Assembly (NCBI RefSeq): GCF_026163695.1
Contig: NZ_JAOTID010000015.1
Coordinates: 62,001 to 126,000, forward strand
Source: Shumkonia mesophila
GTDB lineage: Bacteria > Pseudomonadota > Alphaproteobacteria > Rhodospirillales > Shumkoniaceae
Reading direction: 5' to 3'
Length of the DNA stretch: 64,000 nucleotides
Made by a program: the position numbers and the translations under genes
Shown here: positions 33,121-42,962 of the stretch, piece after piece
Numbering within the stretch: the stretch's first letter is position 1
Layout of the letters: every line of letters begins with the position of its first letter
The notes under the pieces: generated by a model
What the model saw: only the letters and a program-made list of their open reading frames with translations
Told to the model about the DNA's origin: nothing
Databases searched by the model: none

Positions 33121-34577
33121 ACGAGGTCGAGCCGCTGGCGGATGCGCTTGTTGTCGAGCTTGGTAACCTTCGTCTCCTCGACGATCCGCCATTCCGGACT
33201 GAGCCCGGCCAGGGCCTCGGCGACCTGCCATTTGTGGCGGAAGCTGCGTCCTTCGAGCGCCGCCACCGCCGCCGCCTGCCCGTCGCTCAGTCCGTTGGCC
33301 CTGAAGGCGGTCAGCCTGAGGGGGGCGAAGGAGATGCGGAACACGCGCGCGGTCTCCAGCACGGCGGCCTGCTCTCCCTCTGTGAAGGCGCGCCGGGCGC
33401 GCAGGGCGTCGCGCAGGCGGACGGCCGAGGCGAACTCCTCGCCGACGACGTCGTCGAGGGGAGTTGTCGCGATGCCCTGCGCCGCCAGGTGATCGATCAC
33501 GGTCCGCGACAGGCTGTAGCCGGTCTCGGTGTGGACCTTCTGGTTGAAGACGTTCTGCAGGAAGAAGAGCGAGACGAAGCAGATCAGGGCGGCAATGATC
33601 GGCGTGGCTACCCAGCCGATTCCGATGTGGCCCAGGACCCGCCAGTGGATGTTCCGGCCACCGCGCAACAGGCCGATGCCCAGCACGGCGCCGACCACCG
33701 CCTGCGAACTGGAGACCGGCACCAGTGGAATGGTCGGCAGGCCGGATGTGGCCAACAGGTGCTCCAATCCTTCGGAGGCGAACAGGAACAGCACGATGGA
33801 TTGGGCGACGACGACGACCCAGGCCGCCACCGGCGACAGCGGCACCAGTTCGGCGCCCACCGTCAGCATCACGCGCTTGGAGTACGTGAAGACGCCAACG
33901 GCGATGGCGATGCCGCCCAGCAGGAACAGCTGCTCGACGGAGGTGACGGTGAAGAGATCCTGGACCCTGAATTCGGTGAACGGCGACACCGGCACGAATA
34001 CGCCCATGACGTTGGCGATGTTGTTGGCGCCAAGGCTGTAGGCGCCGAAGGCGCCGGCCACGATCAGGGCGAGGCGGGTGTAGGCGTCGAGCCTGAGCAG
34101 ATGGAGCCGCACGCGGCCGAGGACGAAGGCAACCAGCTTGAAGAGCAGCGCGGCGACCAGCCCGGCCAGCAGGGGGCAGAGCACCCAGGTGGACAGAATC
34201 TTGGTCAGCGCGGCGGCGTCGGTGACCGATTCGGTGAACCAGTTCCAGCCGATGATGGCGCCTACGATGGCCTGAGACGTGGATACCGGCAGGCCGGCGA
34301 CGGTCATCCAATAGACGGTGATCGCCGCCGCCAGGGCCGCCGCGAACGAGCCGGCCAGGGCGTTGATTTCGCCCAGCCGCTCCAGGGTCTGGGCGGCGCC
34401 GGCGCCGCTGATCACGGCGCCCAGGATGACGAAGATGCTGCACACGATGGCGGCCTGGGTGAAACGCACCATGCCGGTGCCCACCGCGGTGCCGAAGATG
34501 TTGGCGGCGTCGTTGGCGCCAAGCGACCAGCCCAGGAACAGGCCGCTGGTCAGGAACAGAAGAACGGTGACGTCCAC
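33096..34577 (-). CDS. PiT-family phosphate permease, copy B
   Basis: Low-affinity inorganic phosphate transporter of 493 residues with about 10-12 spans. The PiT signature is SLGANDAANIFGTAVG near residues 19-34 and its second-half counterpart is GANNIANVMGVFVP. A hydrophilic C-terminal region of about 100 residues (starting near VRLRDALRARRAF) extends beyond the membrane core. The start codon is GTG, with CGGAG upstream. It is the third gene of an operon with DUF47 and a PiT paralogue and overlaps the convergent CYTH gene by 25 bases. Confidence 0.9.
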   Translation of the reverse strand: MDVTVLLFLTSGLFLGWSLGANDAANIFGTAVGTGMVRFTQAAIVCSIFVILGAVISGAGAAQTLERLGEINALAGSFAAALAAAITVYWMTVAGLPVSTSQAIVGAIIGWNWFTESVTDAAALTKILSTWVLCPLLAGLVAALLFKLVAFVLGRVRLHLLRLDAYTRLALIVAGAFGAYSLGANNIANVMGVFVPVSPFTEFRVQDLFTVTSVEQLFLLGGIAIAVGVFTYSKRVMLTVGAELVPLSPVAAWVVVVAQSIVLFLFASEGLEHLLATSGLPTIPLVPVSSSQAVVGAVLGIGLLRGGRNIHWRVLGHIGIGWVATPIIAALICFVSLFFLQNVFNQKVHTETGYSLSRTVIDHLAAQGIATTPLDDVVGEEFASAVRLRDALRARRAFTEGEQAAVLETARVFRISFAPLRLTAFRANGLSDGQAAAVAALEGRSFRHKWQVAEALAGLSPEWRIVEETKVTKLDNKRIRQRLDLVYRSFHVE

Positions 34578-34620
34578 GGGTTCGGACTCCGACTGTTCAA
34601 CCGGTTGCGCCGCCGGCGGA

Positions 34621-36174
34621 TTATCCGCGTGGCCCCGGTGGGCGGGGGCCCAATTCGGGCGTGCACGGGCAGGCGTTGGGCATTTGGGCGGGCGTGGGCG
34701 CGGCGAAGGTTTGGTAGACGATGGCGAGCCCCTCCTCGATCTGCCGGTTGTGAAGCTTGTTCACCGTGGTGCGGGGCAGCGGCTTCCAGTCCTCGGTCAG
34801 GCCGGCCAGCGCCTCGGCGACAGCCCATTTGCTTGGAAAGCGTCTTCCGGATAACTGCTGGATGGCCTTTTGCTGGGCGGGGGTCAGCCACGAGATCGAC
34901 AGGGTCTCGACCTTCTGCGGGTCGAAGTGGATGGGGTTGATCTCGGCTAGGCGCAGCACCTCTCCCTCCTGTTCCCCGGTCAGGTTCACCCGGGCGCGCA
35001 GGGCGTCACGAAAACGCACCGAGGAGGAAAACGTCTTTTCCTGCAGGTCGGCCAGTGGCGCCGTCGGCAGGCCGGCCGTGACCATCCGCGCCTCGACCGG
35101 CGGGGTGATGGCGAACGAGATTTCCCGATAAACGGGGACGTGGAAAAGGTTCTGCAGCACGAAAAGGCCGAGCAGGCAGATGGTCCCCGAAATGAGCGGG
35201 CTCATCACCCACCCGGCGGCGATGCGGCCGATCGAGCGCCAGCGGATCTGGCGGCCCGAATGATAAAGGCCGATGCCGATCACGGCGCCCACCACCACCT
35301 CGGAACTGGAGACCGGCACCAGGGGCAGGGTGGGCAGCCCATGGCTGGCCAGGAAGTGCTCCAGGCCTTCCGAGGAAAACATCAATAGAACCAGGGAATG
35401 CGCCATGACGACGATCCACGCTGCGGTCGGCGACATGTCGAGCAGCTCGGAGCCGACGGTATGGACGACCCGGCGCGAATAGGTCAGCACGCCGACGGCC
35501 ATGGCGATGCCGCCCAGGAGGAACAGCTGCTCGACCGGGCTCAGGGAAAACAGCCCGCCCATCGAGAGGGTGGTGAAGGGCGACACCGGCACGAACACGC
35601 CCATGACGTTGGCGATGTTGTTGGCGCCCAGGCTGTAGGCGCCGAAGGCGCCGGCCACCCACAGCCCGGCCCGCGTGTAGGCGTCGGCGCGCAGCAGGTG
35701 CGGGCGGTAGTGGCGCTTCACCTTGGAAACCAGCTTCAGAAGCAGGATGGCGAAGCCGGCGGCGATAACCGGGCCGGCGATCCAGGCACCCAGGATGTGG
35801 GTCAGGGTTCCGGGATCGGTCACCGACGCGGTAAAGACGTTCCAGCCGACGATCGCCCCGACGATGGCCTGGGTCGTCGACACGGGCAATCCCAGCCGGG
35901 TCATCCAGAACACCGCGATGCCGGCGGCCAGCGCCACCATGAAGGCGCCGCCGATGGCATTGACGGCGCCCAGCTTGCCCAGGGTGCCCGAGGGGCCGGC
36001 CCCGCTGATCACGGCGCCCAGCACGACGAAGACGCCGCACGTCAGGGCCGCCGTCATCCACGTGATCATCCGCGTGCCGATGGCGGTGCCGAACACGTTG
36101 GCCAAGTGGTTGGCGCCCAGCGCCCAGCCGAGGAACAGGCCGCTGATCAGAAACAGAGGGACCGAAATTTCCAT
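34621..36174 (-). CDS. PiT-family permease, copy A
   Basis: Paralogue of the following permease, 517 residues, with the same core and C-terminal region. The first signature reads ALGANHLANVFGTAIG, so the usual G-A-N-D aspartate is histidine; the second-half GANNIANVMGVFVP is unchanged. Since that residue belongs to the ion/phosphate site in PiT transporters, coupling or substrate may differ. It lies 18 bases after the DUF47 gene stop and 43 bases before the second PiT gene. Confidence 0.88.
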   Translation of the reverse strand: MEISVPLFLISGLFLGWALGANHLANVFGTAIGTRMITWMTAALTCGVFVVLGAVISGAGPSGTLGKLGAVNAIGGAFMVALAAGIAVFWMTRLGLPVSTTQAIVGAIVGWNVFTASVTDPGTLTHILGAWIAGPVIAAGFAILLLKLVSKVKRHYRPHLLRADAYTRAGLWVAGAFGAYSLGANNIANVMGVFVPVSPFTTLSMGGLFSLSPVEQLFLLGGIAMAVGVLTYSRRVVHTVGSELLDMSPTAAWIVVMAHSLVLLMFSSEGLEHFLASHGLPTLPLVPVSSSEVVVGAVIGIGLYHSGRQIRWRSIGRIAAGWVMSPLISGTICLLGLFVLQNLFHVPVYREISFAITPPVEARMVTAGLPTAPLADLQEKTFSSSVRFRDALRARVNLTGEQEGEVLRLAEINPIHFDPQKVETLSISWLTPAQQKAIQQLSGRRFPSKWAVAEALAGLTEDWKPLPRTTVNKLHNRQIEEGLAIVYQTFAAPTPAQMPNACPCTPELGPRPPGPRG

Positions 36175-36192
36175 CGGCCGAGCCGCGCTGCC

Positions 36193-36855
36193 CTAGAGGC
36201 TCCGCTTGATGGTGAAGATGGCCAGTTCGTCGGCCACGTCCTCGGCTTCGTTGGCGGCGGCGTCGACCCGCTCGGTGAAGTAGCGCAGGTGCAGCTTGCG
36301 GTCGAGCGGCAGGTCCGAGTCGAAGATGGCGGTCTTCAGCTTGGTGCTGATCTTGTCGCACTCGCCCTCGTAGAAGAGGACCTTGTGGTTGTGGTCGCGC
36401 ACCGCCTCGATGTTGCGGAAGAAGGCGCGCGCCGCCATCACCAGGGAGTCGGTGCAGACGACGGCCGTTTCGCCGAGGCTGATGAAATCGCGCTTGAACT
36501 CCTCGGGAATGTCGGGCTTCTCGATGGAAAAGCGGTAGCAGTTGGCCTGGAAGGTACCGGTAATCCGGTCCATGTGTTCGAGCAGGCTCAGCACATCGGC
36601 CCGAAGATCCGGAATCAGCGTCTGCTCGTAGAGCTCGGCTTCGACGGTGCGCCGGAGTTCGTCGCCCCGCGATTCGGTTTCGCTGACATCCCGCACGGTC
36701 TCCGCGAATTCCTCCGAAACGCCGTCGGTCATGTAGATCTTGAGCCCGCGCAGGAACAGCAGGCCGGCTTCCGACACGGAATCGAGGAACTCCTCGATCT
36801 GGCGCTCCAGCGCCCGTGTCCGGCCGAACAGGGCGGTTTTTGAGCTCAATGCCAT
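36193..36855 (-). CDS. DUF47/PhoU-like phosphate transport regulator
   Basis: Helical cytoplasmic protein of 220 residues of the DUF47 family, which is related to PhoU and usually encoded just before PiT permeases. It reads TRALERQIEEFLDSVSEAGL at the start and LRYFTERVDAAANEAEDVAD near the end, with the E/D-x-x-x-D metal-type pattern of PhoU helices. The ATG at 36855 follows GAAGAGGTG. It probably modulates the two permeases. Confidence 0.88.
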   Translation of the reverse strand: MALSSKTALFGRTRALERQIEEFLDSVSEAGLLFLRGLKIYMTDGVSEEFAETVRDVSETESRGDELRRTVEAELYEQTLIPDLRADVLSLLEHMDRITGTFQANCYRFSIEKPDIPEEFKRDFISLGETAVVCTDSLVMAARAFFRNIEAVRDHNHKVLFYEGECDKISTKLKTAIFDSDLPLDRKLHLRYFTERVDAAANEAEDVADELAIFTIKRSL

Positions 36856-37159
36856 CGACAACACCTCTTCCCCAAGCAATTTTCCCCAGGAGGGCGCAAC
36901 ACCGTCAGGAAACGATTGGCCCGGTGCGACGTCGTGTCCGGCTTGCGGGGCCCAAATAAACAGGTGGCCGGGGCGTCCTTGTGAAGCCGCCGGCCCTGGT
37001 AAGCGGGCTCCGCCCACCTTGAAAAAAAACGGTAGAAAGCGGGGGAGGGGGTGTCAACACTATTTGAGTTGTTTTACATGAATAGTCGATGCCGGCTTCC
37101 GTCGGGAAAAGGGAAACCCGTTCCGCCGTGCGGCGGCAGGGACGGCGCGGAACCGGCCG

Positions 37160-37366
37160 TCAGTCGTCCTTCTTGACGATCCGCCGGGCGATCCGCAGGC
37201 TGCGCGCCCCCGAACGGATGGATTCGTAAAGAACCGATTCCGTGTCCCCAGGGTCCTCGGTCAATTCGAGAAGCCGCTTCAAATCCGGGTTGATGCGCTT
37301 GAGGATATCGCGGATTTCCTTCTCGGGTTTGACCTTTTCCTTGGAAGCGGTTTTGTCGGCGTTCAT
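37160..37366 (-). CDS. Small hypothetical protein
   Basis: A 68-residue highly charged protein: a lysine/glutamate-rich start (ADKTASKEKVKPEKEI) followed by two amphipathic helices (RDILKRINPDLKRLLELTED and SVLYESIRSGARSLRIARRI). I do not recognise the family. It stands alone between the DUF47 gene and the phosphate regulon, with a Pho box 165 bases upstream of its start, but that box is also upstream of phoR. A start farther upstream would lack a ribosome site. Confidence 0.5.
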   Translation of the reverse strand: MNADKTASKEKVKPEKEIRDILKRINPDLKRLLELTEDPGDTESVLYESIRSGARSLRIARRIVKKDD

Positions 37367-37530
37367 GGTTGCGGCTTTCTGGCTGTTGCGGGGGCAAGTA
37401 AATCTTGGATTGGCCGCGAAGTCAAACGGTCGCTGCAACCCACGCCTCGCCCACTATCCCGACCGTAGGCGCGCCGCGGTCGGCTTTTGGCCGGTAATCG
37501 GCAGCAATGCACGCTGGGATTACTCTCCGT

Positions 37531-37548
37531 GTGTCACAAAAGTGTAAC
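37531..37548 (+). promoter_or_regulatory. Pho box upstream of phoR
   Basis: GTGTCAC-AAAA-GTGTAAC: two PhoB half-sites on an 11-bp period, close to the alphaproteobacterial consensus CTGTCAY-N4-CTGTCAY. It lies 173 bases before phoR and in the gap divergent with the 68-residue gene, so it could serve either. Confidence 0.55.
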
Positions 37549-37721
37549 ATGTTCGTCAAAAAAGCAGAACTTATGCTGTGGAATATTACATATGCTTAAG
37601 GGGGCGGGGATGGAGATGGAGAATCTGCCGGACCAGCCCCCCCTTCCCGGCTTCCCTTGACGTCCGGCCGGGGATCACGGCTAACTTCCGAAGGCGATCC
37701 CAGACGGACGGTATGTAAAGG

Positions 37722-39005
37722 ATGTCCCCTTTAGATCGGACTGCCATCGGCCTGTTGTTGCTGCCGGTTCCGGCCGTGCTCGCCATCCTTGTCGGGACCG
37801 ACGCGCTGGCCGCCGGCCCGGCGGCGATCGGCGCCCTTTCGGCCTTGGGCGGCATCGCCCTGGGGGTGGCCAGGCTGCGCGGGCGGCTGGCCGAGGCCAG
37901 GCAAATCGAAAGCCTGAACGAGGCCGAACTGCACGAAGAGTTCGTGCGTCAGTCGCGGCTGGCCGAGTCCTACGAGATGATCCTCGATGCCATCCCCGAG
38001 CCGCTGCTGGTGCTGAGGCGCGACCGGCGCGTGTTGCACGCCAATCGGGCCATCGTCGATCTGCTCGGCCACGACCCCATCGACGCCGACCTGACGGCGG
38101 CGATCCGCCATCCCGAAGTGATCGCCGCGACCGCGGCCGTGCTGGCCGGGCAGGTCGAGGCGCGGACCATCGAATTCCAGCGCGGCGGCGCCATCGAACA
38201 GTCTTTGGTCGCCCGTTTGGTCGGCCTGCCGAAAGGCCGCACCGACGGGCCGGCGGCGGTTCTCGTGCTGCACGACCTGACGCTCATCCGCAAGGCCATG
38301 GAAATGCGCGCCGACTTCGTCGCCAACGTCAGCCACGAACTGCGTACGCCGTTGACCGCCATCGTCGGCATGATCGAAACCCTGCGCGGCCCGGCCAAGA
38401 AGGACGCGGAGGCCCGCGAGCGCTTCCTCGCAATGATGGAAGAGCAGGGCAGCCGCATGACCCGTCTGGTCGGCGACCTGCTGTCGCTGTCGCAGATCCA
38501 GGCCAACGAGCACACGCGCCCGACCGACTCGGTGCGCATCCAGGACATTCTGCCGACGGTGGCCCGGATGCTGGAACCGCATGCCGAGAAGAAGAAGGTC
38601 GCGTTCGCCATCGAGGCGGACTCCGACCTGCCGGCGGTACTGGGCGATGCCGACCAGCTCCAGCAGGCCTTCCAGAACCTCATGCACAACGCCGTCAAGT
38701 ACGGGCGCGACGGCAGCGTCATTCGCGTGGTCGCCCGCCGGGAAGGCGGGGACGGCATCGCCGTTTCGGTGATCGACCAGGGCGAGGGCATCCCCGAGCA
38801 GCACCTGCCGCGCCTGACCGAGCGTTTCTATCGGGTCGACAAGGCGCGCAGCCGATCCCTGGGGGGCACCGGCCTCGGCCTGGCCATCGTCAAGCATATC
38901 GTCACCCGTCACCAGGGACGCCTCGCGATCGAGAGCGAGATCGGCGTCGGCAGCACCTTCACGGTGTCGCTGCCGGTTAAGCGCGAAGGCATCGCGCGCG
39001 ACTGA
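37722..39005 (+). CDS. phoR: Phosphate regulon sensor histidine kinase PhoR
   Basis: Membrane histidine kinase of 427 residues. Two adjacent hydrophobic segments (about 8-25 and 27-50) are followed by a PAS domain (LDAIPEPLLVLRRDRRVLHA), the H-box NVSHELRTPLTAIVGMIETL with H205, and the ATPase motifs NLMHNAVKYG, VIDQGEGIPE and RFYRVDKARS-GGTGLGLAIVKH. It senses phosphate status through the Pst-PhoU complex and phosphorylates PhoB, whose gene closes this cluster. A Pho box lies upstream. The ribosome site at the ATG is weak. Confidence 0.9.
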   Translation: MSPLDRTAIGLLLLPVPAVLAILVGTDALAAGPAAIGALSALGGIALGVARLRGRLAEARQIESLNEAELHEEFVRQSRLAESYEMILDAIPEPLLVLRRDRRVLHANRAIVDLLGHDPIDADLTAAIRHPEVIAATAAVLAGQVEARTIEFQRGGAIEQSLVARLVGLPKGRTDGPAAVLVLHDLTLIRKAMEMRADFVANVSHELRTPLTAIVGMIETLRGPAKKDAEARERFLAMMEEQGSRMTRLVGDLLSLSQIQANEHTRPTDSVRIQDILPTVARMLEPHAEKKKVAFAIEADSDLPAVLGDADQLQQAFQNLMHNAVKYGRDGSVIRVVARREGGDGIAVSVIDQGEGIPEQHLPRLTERFYRVDKARSRSLGGTGLGLAIVKHIVTRHQGRLAIESEIGVGSTFTVSLPVKREGIARD

Positions 39006-39018
39006 GAATCAGGCGTCG

Positions 39019-39058
39019 TTGTCATAAAACGGCAATCTAATAGTCATATAACCGTCGT
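39019..39058 (+). promoter_or_regulatory. Tandem Pho boxes upstream of pstS
   Basis: Four half-sites, TTGTCAT (39019), CGGCAAT (39030), TAGTCAT (39041) and CCGTCGT (39052), lie on a strict 11-bp period with A/T-rich 4-base gaps. This is a doubled Pho box, expected to bind PhoB dimers and activate pstS. Confidence 0.7.
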
Positions 39059-39158
39059 GTCCCGGTCATAGAGTCGGCGAGCCGACGCAAGGGGGACACT
39101 TGGGACCGACCCCCTGCCTCTGCGCTTTGTTGAGCCCTTGCTTCAGGAGAGTTTCATC

Positions 39159-40172
39159 ATGCAAAAGACGCTAGCGCTCGCCGTCCTCGCCGCCCTCGCG
39201 GTCACCGGTACGGCGGAAGCGCGCGATCAGATCCGCATCGTCGGGTCGTCGACCGTGTACCCCTTCACCACCGTGGTGGCCGAGCAGTTCGGCAAGACCG
39301 CCAAGTTCAAGACCCCGGTCATCGAGAGCACGGGGACCGGCGGCGGCTTCAAGCTGTTCTGCGCCGGCGTCGGCGTCGAGCACCCCGACGTGACGAACGC
39401 GTCGCGCGCCATCAAGAAATCCGAACTCGAGACCTGCCAGAAGAACGGCGTCACCGACATCACCGAGGTCAAGATCGGCTATGACGGCATCGTCGTCGCC
39501 AACTCCAAGGCCGCCCCGCAGGCCAAGCTGACCCGCGAGCAGATCTTCCTGGCGCTGGCCAAGAACGTGGTGGTGGACGGCAAGATGGTCGCCAACCCCT
39601 ACCAGAAGTGGAGCGACATCGAGAAGAGCCTGCCCGACATCAAGATCGAGGTGTTGGGCCCGCCGCCCACCTCCGGTACCCGCGACGCCTTCGTCGAACT
39701 GGTCATGGACGAGGGTTGCGCCAAGATCAAGGGCGCCAAGGAAGCCGGCCTGACGGGCAAGGCTTGCGGCGCCATCCGCGAAGACGGCGGCTATGTCGAG
39801 GCGGGCGAGAACGACGTGCTGATCGTGCGCAAGCTCGAAGCCAACAAGAACGCCTTCGGCGTCTTCGGCTTCAGCTTCCTCGACCAGAACGCCGACAAGA
39901 TCCAGGGCTCCCTCGTCGAGGGCGTCGAGCCGGCCTTCGAGAACATCGCCAAGGGATCCTATCCGGTGTCCCGGCCGCTGTTCTTCTACGTCAAGAAGGC
40001 CCACGTCGGGACCATCCCCGGCATGAAGGAGTTCGTGACCGAATTCACCAGCGAGAAGGCCTGGGGCATGGACGGCTATCTGGCCGACAAGGGCCTGATC
40101 CCGATGCCCGACGCCGAGCGTAAGAAGTTCCACGACGCGGCCGCGAGCCTCGCCAACAACGTGATGATGTAA
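39159..40172 (+). CDS. pstS: Phosphate ABC transporter substrate-binding protein PstS
   Basis: Periplasmic phosphate-binding protein of 337 residues. Residues 1-21 are a signal peptide with a cut near AEA-RDQ. The phosphate loops are IVGSSTVYPFT (27-37) and ESTGTGGGFKLFC, with later VLGPPPTSGTRDAFVELVMD. The ATG at 39159 follows CAGGAGAG; the in-frame TTG at 39138 lacks a site. It heads the pst operon behind a doubled Pho box. Confidence 0.95.
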   Translation: MQKTLALAVLAALAVTGTAEARDQIRIVGSSTVYPFTTVVAEQFGKTAKFKTPVIESTGTGGGFKLFCAGVGVEHPDVTNASRAIKKSELETCQKNGVTDITEVKIGYDGIVVANSKAAPQAKLTREQIFLALAKNVVVDGKMVANPYQKWSDIEKSLPDIKIEVLGPPPTSGTRDAFVELVMDEGCAKIKGAKEAGLTGKACGAIREDGGYVEAGENDVLIVRKLEANKNAFGVFGFSFLDQNADKIQGSLVEGVEPAFENIAKGSYPVSRPLFFYVKKAHVGTIPGMKEFVTEFTSEKAWGMDGYLADKGLIPMPDAERKKFHDAAASLANNVMM

Positions 40173-40187
40173 GACCGATCCCACCGG

Positions 40188-40214
40188 CGCCCGGGGGCCT
40201 GCCGCCCCCGGGCG
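40188..40214 (+). other. Intercistronic hairpin after pstS
   Basis: CGCCCGGGGG and CCCCCGGGCG form a perfect 10-bp stem with a 7-base loop, 15 bases after pstS. It probably lets PstS be made in excess over PstCAB. Fifth of six such hairpins. Confidence 0.65.
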
Positions 40215-40253
40215 TTCCCTTTCCCGCTTCCGAGCCGCGCAGCAAGGCCCCCC

Positions 40254-41636
40254 ATGCCGATCGTCGTTCTCCTCGCCACCCTCATCGGCCTCACCGTCGC
40301 CGGGTACTACATGGGGCGGTCGCGGGCGGTGGCGGTGGGCGGTCACGGCACGCGCCACCTCAATTCGCTGCCCGGCTATTACGGCCTCTACGTCGCCGCC
40401 TGGTGCGGCATCCCTGCGGTTTCCGTCGTCGTGCTGTGGCTGACGCTGGAACCCGAGATCATCAAGGCCTTGCTGGTCGCCGCCCTGCCCGACGTCACCG
40501 GCACCTGGTCGGACAGCACCATGGCGCTGATGCTGAACGACATCCGCAACCTGGCCGGCGGCAACATCGTCAGCCGCGACGTCGACCCCGAATTGCTGGC
40601 CGCCGCCGAATACTACGCCTTCATGCGCGACGCCGGCTTCGCCGCGATGGCGGTGGCCGCGCTCGCCATCGCCGCCGGCGGGCTGGCATACAGCCGGCGC
40701 GCCATCCACCCGGATCTCCGGGCCCGTAACCGGGTCGAGGGCGTGCTGATGGTTTTCCTGATCATCAGCTCGACCGTCGCCATCCTGGTCACCATCGGCA
40801 TCGTGCTGTCGCTGCTCTTCGAGGCCCTCCGCTTCTTCCAGCGGGTGTCGCCGGTGGAATTCCTGTTCGGCCTCGAATGGAGCCCGCAGACGGCGCTGCG
40901 CGCCGACCAGGTGGGCAGTTCCGGCAGCTTCGGCTCGATCCCGCTGCTGGTGGGCACCGCGCTGATTTCCTTCATCGCCATGTGCGTGGCGGTGCCGGTC
41001 GGCCTGCTGTCGGCCATCTACATGGCGGAATACGCGCCGCCCCGGGTGCGCTCCGCCGTCAAACCGGCCCTCGAAATCCTGGCCGGCATCCCCACCGTCG
41101 TCTACGGCTTCTTCGCGGCGCTGACCGTGGCGCCGTTCCTGCGCGACTGGGGCAGCCAGATCGGCCTCAACATCTCGTCGGAAAGCGCGCTGGCGGCCGG
41201 CCTGGTGATGGGCATCATGATCATTCCCTTCATCTCCTCGATCTCCGACGACGTCATCACGGCGGTGCCGCAGTCGATGCGCGAAGGCTCGCTGGGCCTT
41301 GGCGCCACCAAGTCCGAGACCATCCGCCGCGTGATCATCCCGGCCGCCCTGCCGGGCATCGTCGGCGGCATCCTGCTGGCGGTGTCGCGCGCCATCGGCG
41401 AAACCATGATCGTCGTCATGGCGGCGGGGTTGTCCGCCAACCTGACGGTCAACCCCCTGCAGGCGGTGACCACGGTGACCGTGCAGATCGTGACGCTGCT
41501 GGTCGGCGACCAGGAATTCGACAGCGCCAAGACGCTGGCCGCCTTCGCCCTCGGCCTCGTCCTCTTCTTCGTCACCCTGGCGCTCAACATCGTGGCGCTG
41601 ACCGTCGTCAAGAAATACCGGGAGCAATATGAGTAA
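40254..41636 (+). CDS. pstC: Phosphate ABC transporter permease PstC
   Basis: Inner-membrane permease of 460 residues. The conserved transport domain occupies the C-terminal 270 residues, including LAGIPTVVYGFFAALTVAP and the EAA-type loop SMREGSLGLGATKSETIRRV. The N-terminal 190 residues add spans and a periplasmic stretch (GRSRAVAVGG to DPELLAAAEYYAFMRDAGFA), as in the long alphaproteobacterial PstC form. It overlaps pstA by 8 bases. Confidence 0.94.
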   Translation: MPIVVLLATLIGLTVAGYYMGRSRAVAVGGHGTRHLNSLPGYYGLYVAAWCGIPAVSVVVLWLTLEPEIIKALLVAALPDVTGTWSDSTMALMLNDIRNLAGGNIVSRDVDPELLAAAEYYAFMRDAGFAAMAVAALAIAAGGLAYSRRAIHPDLRARNRVEGVLMVFLIISSTVAILVTIGIVLSLLFEALRFFQRVSPVEFLFGLEWSPQTALRADQVGSSGSFGSIPLLVGTALISFIAMCVAVPVGLLSAIYMAEYAPPRVRSAVKPALEILAGIPTVVYGFFAALTVAPFLRDWGSQIGLNISSESALAAGLVMGIMIIPFISSISDDVITAVPQSMREGSLGLGATKSETIRRVIIPAALPGIVGGILLAVSRAIGETMIVVMAAGLSANLTVNPLQAVTTVTVQIVTLLVGDQEFDSAKTLAAFALGLVLFFVTLALNIVALTVVKKYREQYE

Positions 41637-42951
41637 CGCCGTCCCCTCCGCCGTCCTTCCCCGCGGGGTGGCGCCGACGCCGACCTCCGCGCGGGTCAAG
41701 GCCAGCTTGGCCCGGCGCTACCGGGCGGAGCGCCGCTTCCGCGCCTATGGCATCGTGGCCATCGCCGTCGCCCTCGGCTTTCTTGTCGTGCTGTTCACCA
41801 GCATCATCGGCAACGGGTATTCCGCCTTCTGGCAGGCCAACGTGCGCCTCGACGTCACGCTCGATGCCACCACCGTCGATCCCGACGGCACCCGTGCTCC
41901 GGAGAAACTGGCCACCGCCGACTATGCCGGCCTCATCAAAGGGGCGCTCGGCGAGCGCTTTCCCGGTGTCTCCGGCCGCGACGCCAGGCGCAAGCTTTCC
42001 GGGCTGGTCAGCCAGGGCGGCGCCTACGACCTGGCCCGCATGGTGACGAATGACCCCAGCCTGGTCGGGCGCACGATTTCCGTCTGGCTGCCGCTGTCGG
42101 ACGACGCCGACATGCTGATCAAGGGCCATATTCCCCGCGACGTCCCGCAGGCCAACCGCCGGGTTTCGGACCAGGAGATCGCCTGGCTGGACGATCTGGC
42201 CGCCCAGGGCGAGGTGGAGAGGAAGTTCAACGTCCGCTTCTTCACCAGCGGCGATTCGCGCGAGCCCGAGCTGGCCGGCATCTGGGGCGCCACGGTGGGT
42301 TCCCTCATGACCATGCTGGTCACCATCGCCATCTCCTTCCCGCTGGGGGTGGCGAGCGCCGTCTACCTGGAAGAATTCGCCCGCAAGAACCGCTGGACCG
42401 ACCTGATCGAGGTCAACATCAACAACCTGGCGGCGGTGCCCTCCATCGTCTTCGGGCTGCTGGGGCTCGCCGTCTTCCTCAACTTTTTCGGCCTGCCCCG
42501 CTCGGCGCCGCTGGTCGGCGGCCTGGTGCTGGCCATCATGACGCTGCCCACCATCATCATCGCCGGGCGCGCCGCGCTGACCAGCGTGCCGCCCTCCATC
42601 CGCGAAGCGGCCTACGGGTTGGGCGCCTCGCCGGTGCAGGCGGTGTTCCATCACGTGCTGCCGCTGGCCATGCCCGGCATGCTGACCGGCGCCATCATCG
42701 GCATGGCACGCGCGCTCGGCGAAACCGCGCCGCTTTTGATGATCGGCATGGTCGCCTTCATCGTCGACATTCCGCACGGTTTCCGGGACCCTTCCACGGT
42801 GCTGCCGGTGCAGGTCTATCTGTGGGCCGACAGCCCCGAGCGCGCCTTCGTCGAGAAGACCTCGGCGGCGATCATGGTGCTGCTGGCCTTCCTGATCGTC
42901 ATGAACGCGGCGGCGGTCTATCTGCGGAAGAAGTTTGAAGTGCGGTGGTGA
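41629..42951 (+). CDS. pstA: Phosphate ABC transporter permease PstA
   Basis: Permease of 440 residues. The N-terminal DUF3333-type region (a basic start, a span near residues 37-60 and about 150 residues of periplasmic domain) is typical of alphaproteobacterial PstA. The transport core follows: [20 protein letters not shown] and the EAA-type loop [20 protein letters not shown], then [20 protein letters not shown]. It starts inside the pstC stop region. Confidence 0.94.
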   Translation: MSNAVPSAVLPRGVAPTPTSARVKASLARRYRAERRFRAYGIVAIAVALGFLVVLFTSIIGNGYSAFWQANVRLDVTLDATTVDPDGTRAPEKLATADYAGLIKGALGERFPGVSGRDARRKLSGLVSQGGAYDLARMVTNDPSLVGRTISVWLPLSDDADMLIKGHIPRDVPQANRRVSDQEIAWLDDLAAQGEVERKFNVRFFTSGDSREPELAGIWGATVGSLMTMLVTIAISFPLGVASAVYLEEFARKNRWTDLIEVNINNLAAVPSIVFGLLGLAVFLNFFGLPRSAPLVGGLVLAIMTLPTIIIAGRAALTSVPPSIREAAYGLGASPVQAVFHHVLPLAMPGMLTGAIIGMARALGETAPLLMIGMVAFIVDIPHGFRDPSTVLPVQVYLWADSPERAFVEKTSAAIMVLLAFLIVMNAAAVYLRKKFEVRW

Positions 42952-42962
42952 CGCGAGGCGGT

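Noticed and set aside
39171-41699. An 842-codon frame antisense to pstS and pstC
   Set aside because: Highly biased composition (D, G, H, R) typical of the antisense shadow of GC-rich genes, with no motif or ribosome site.
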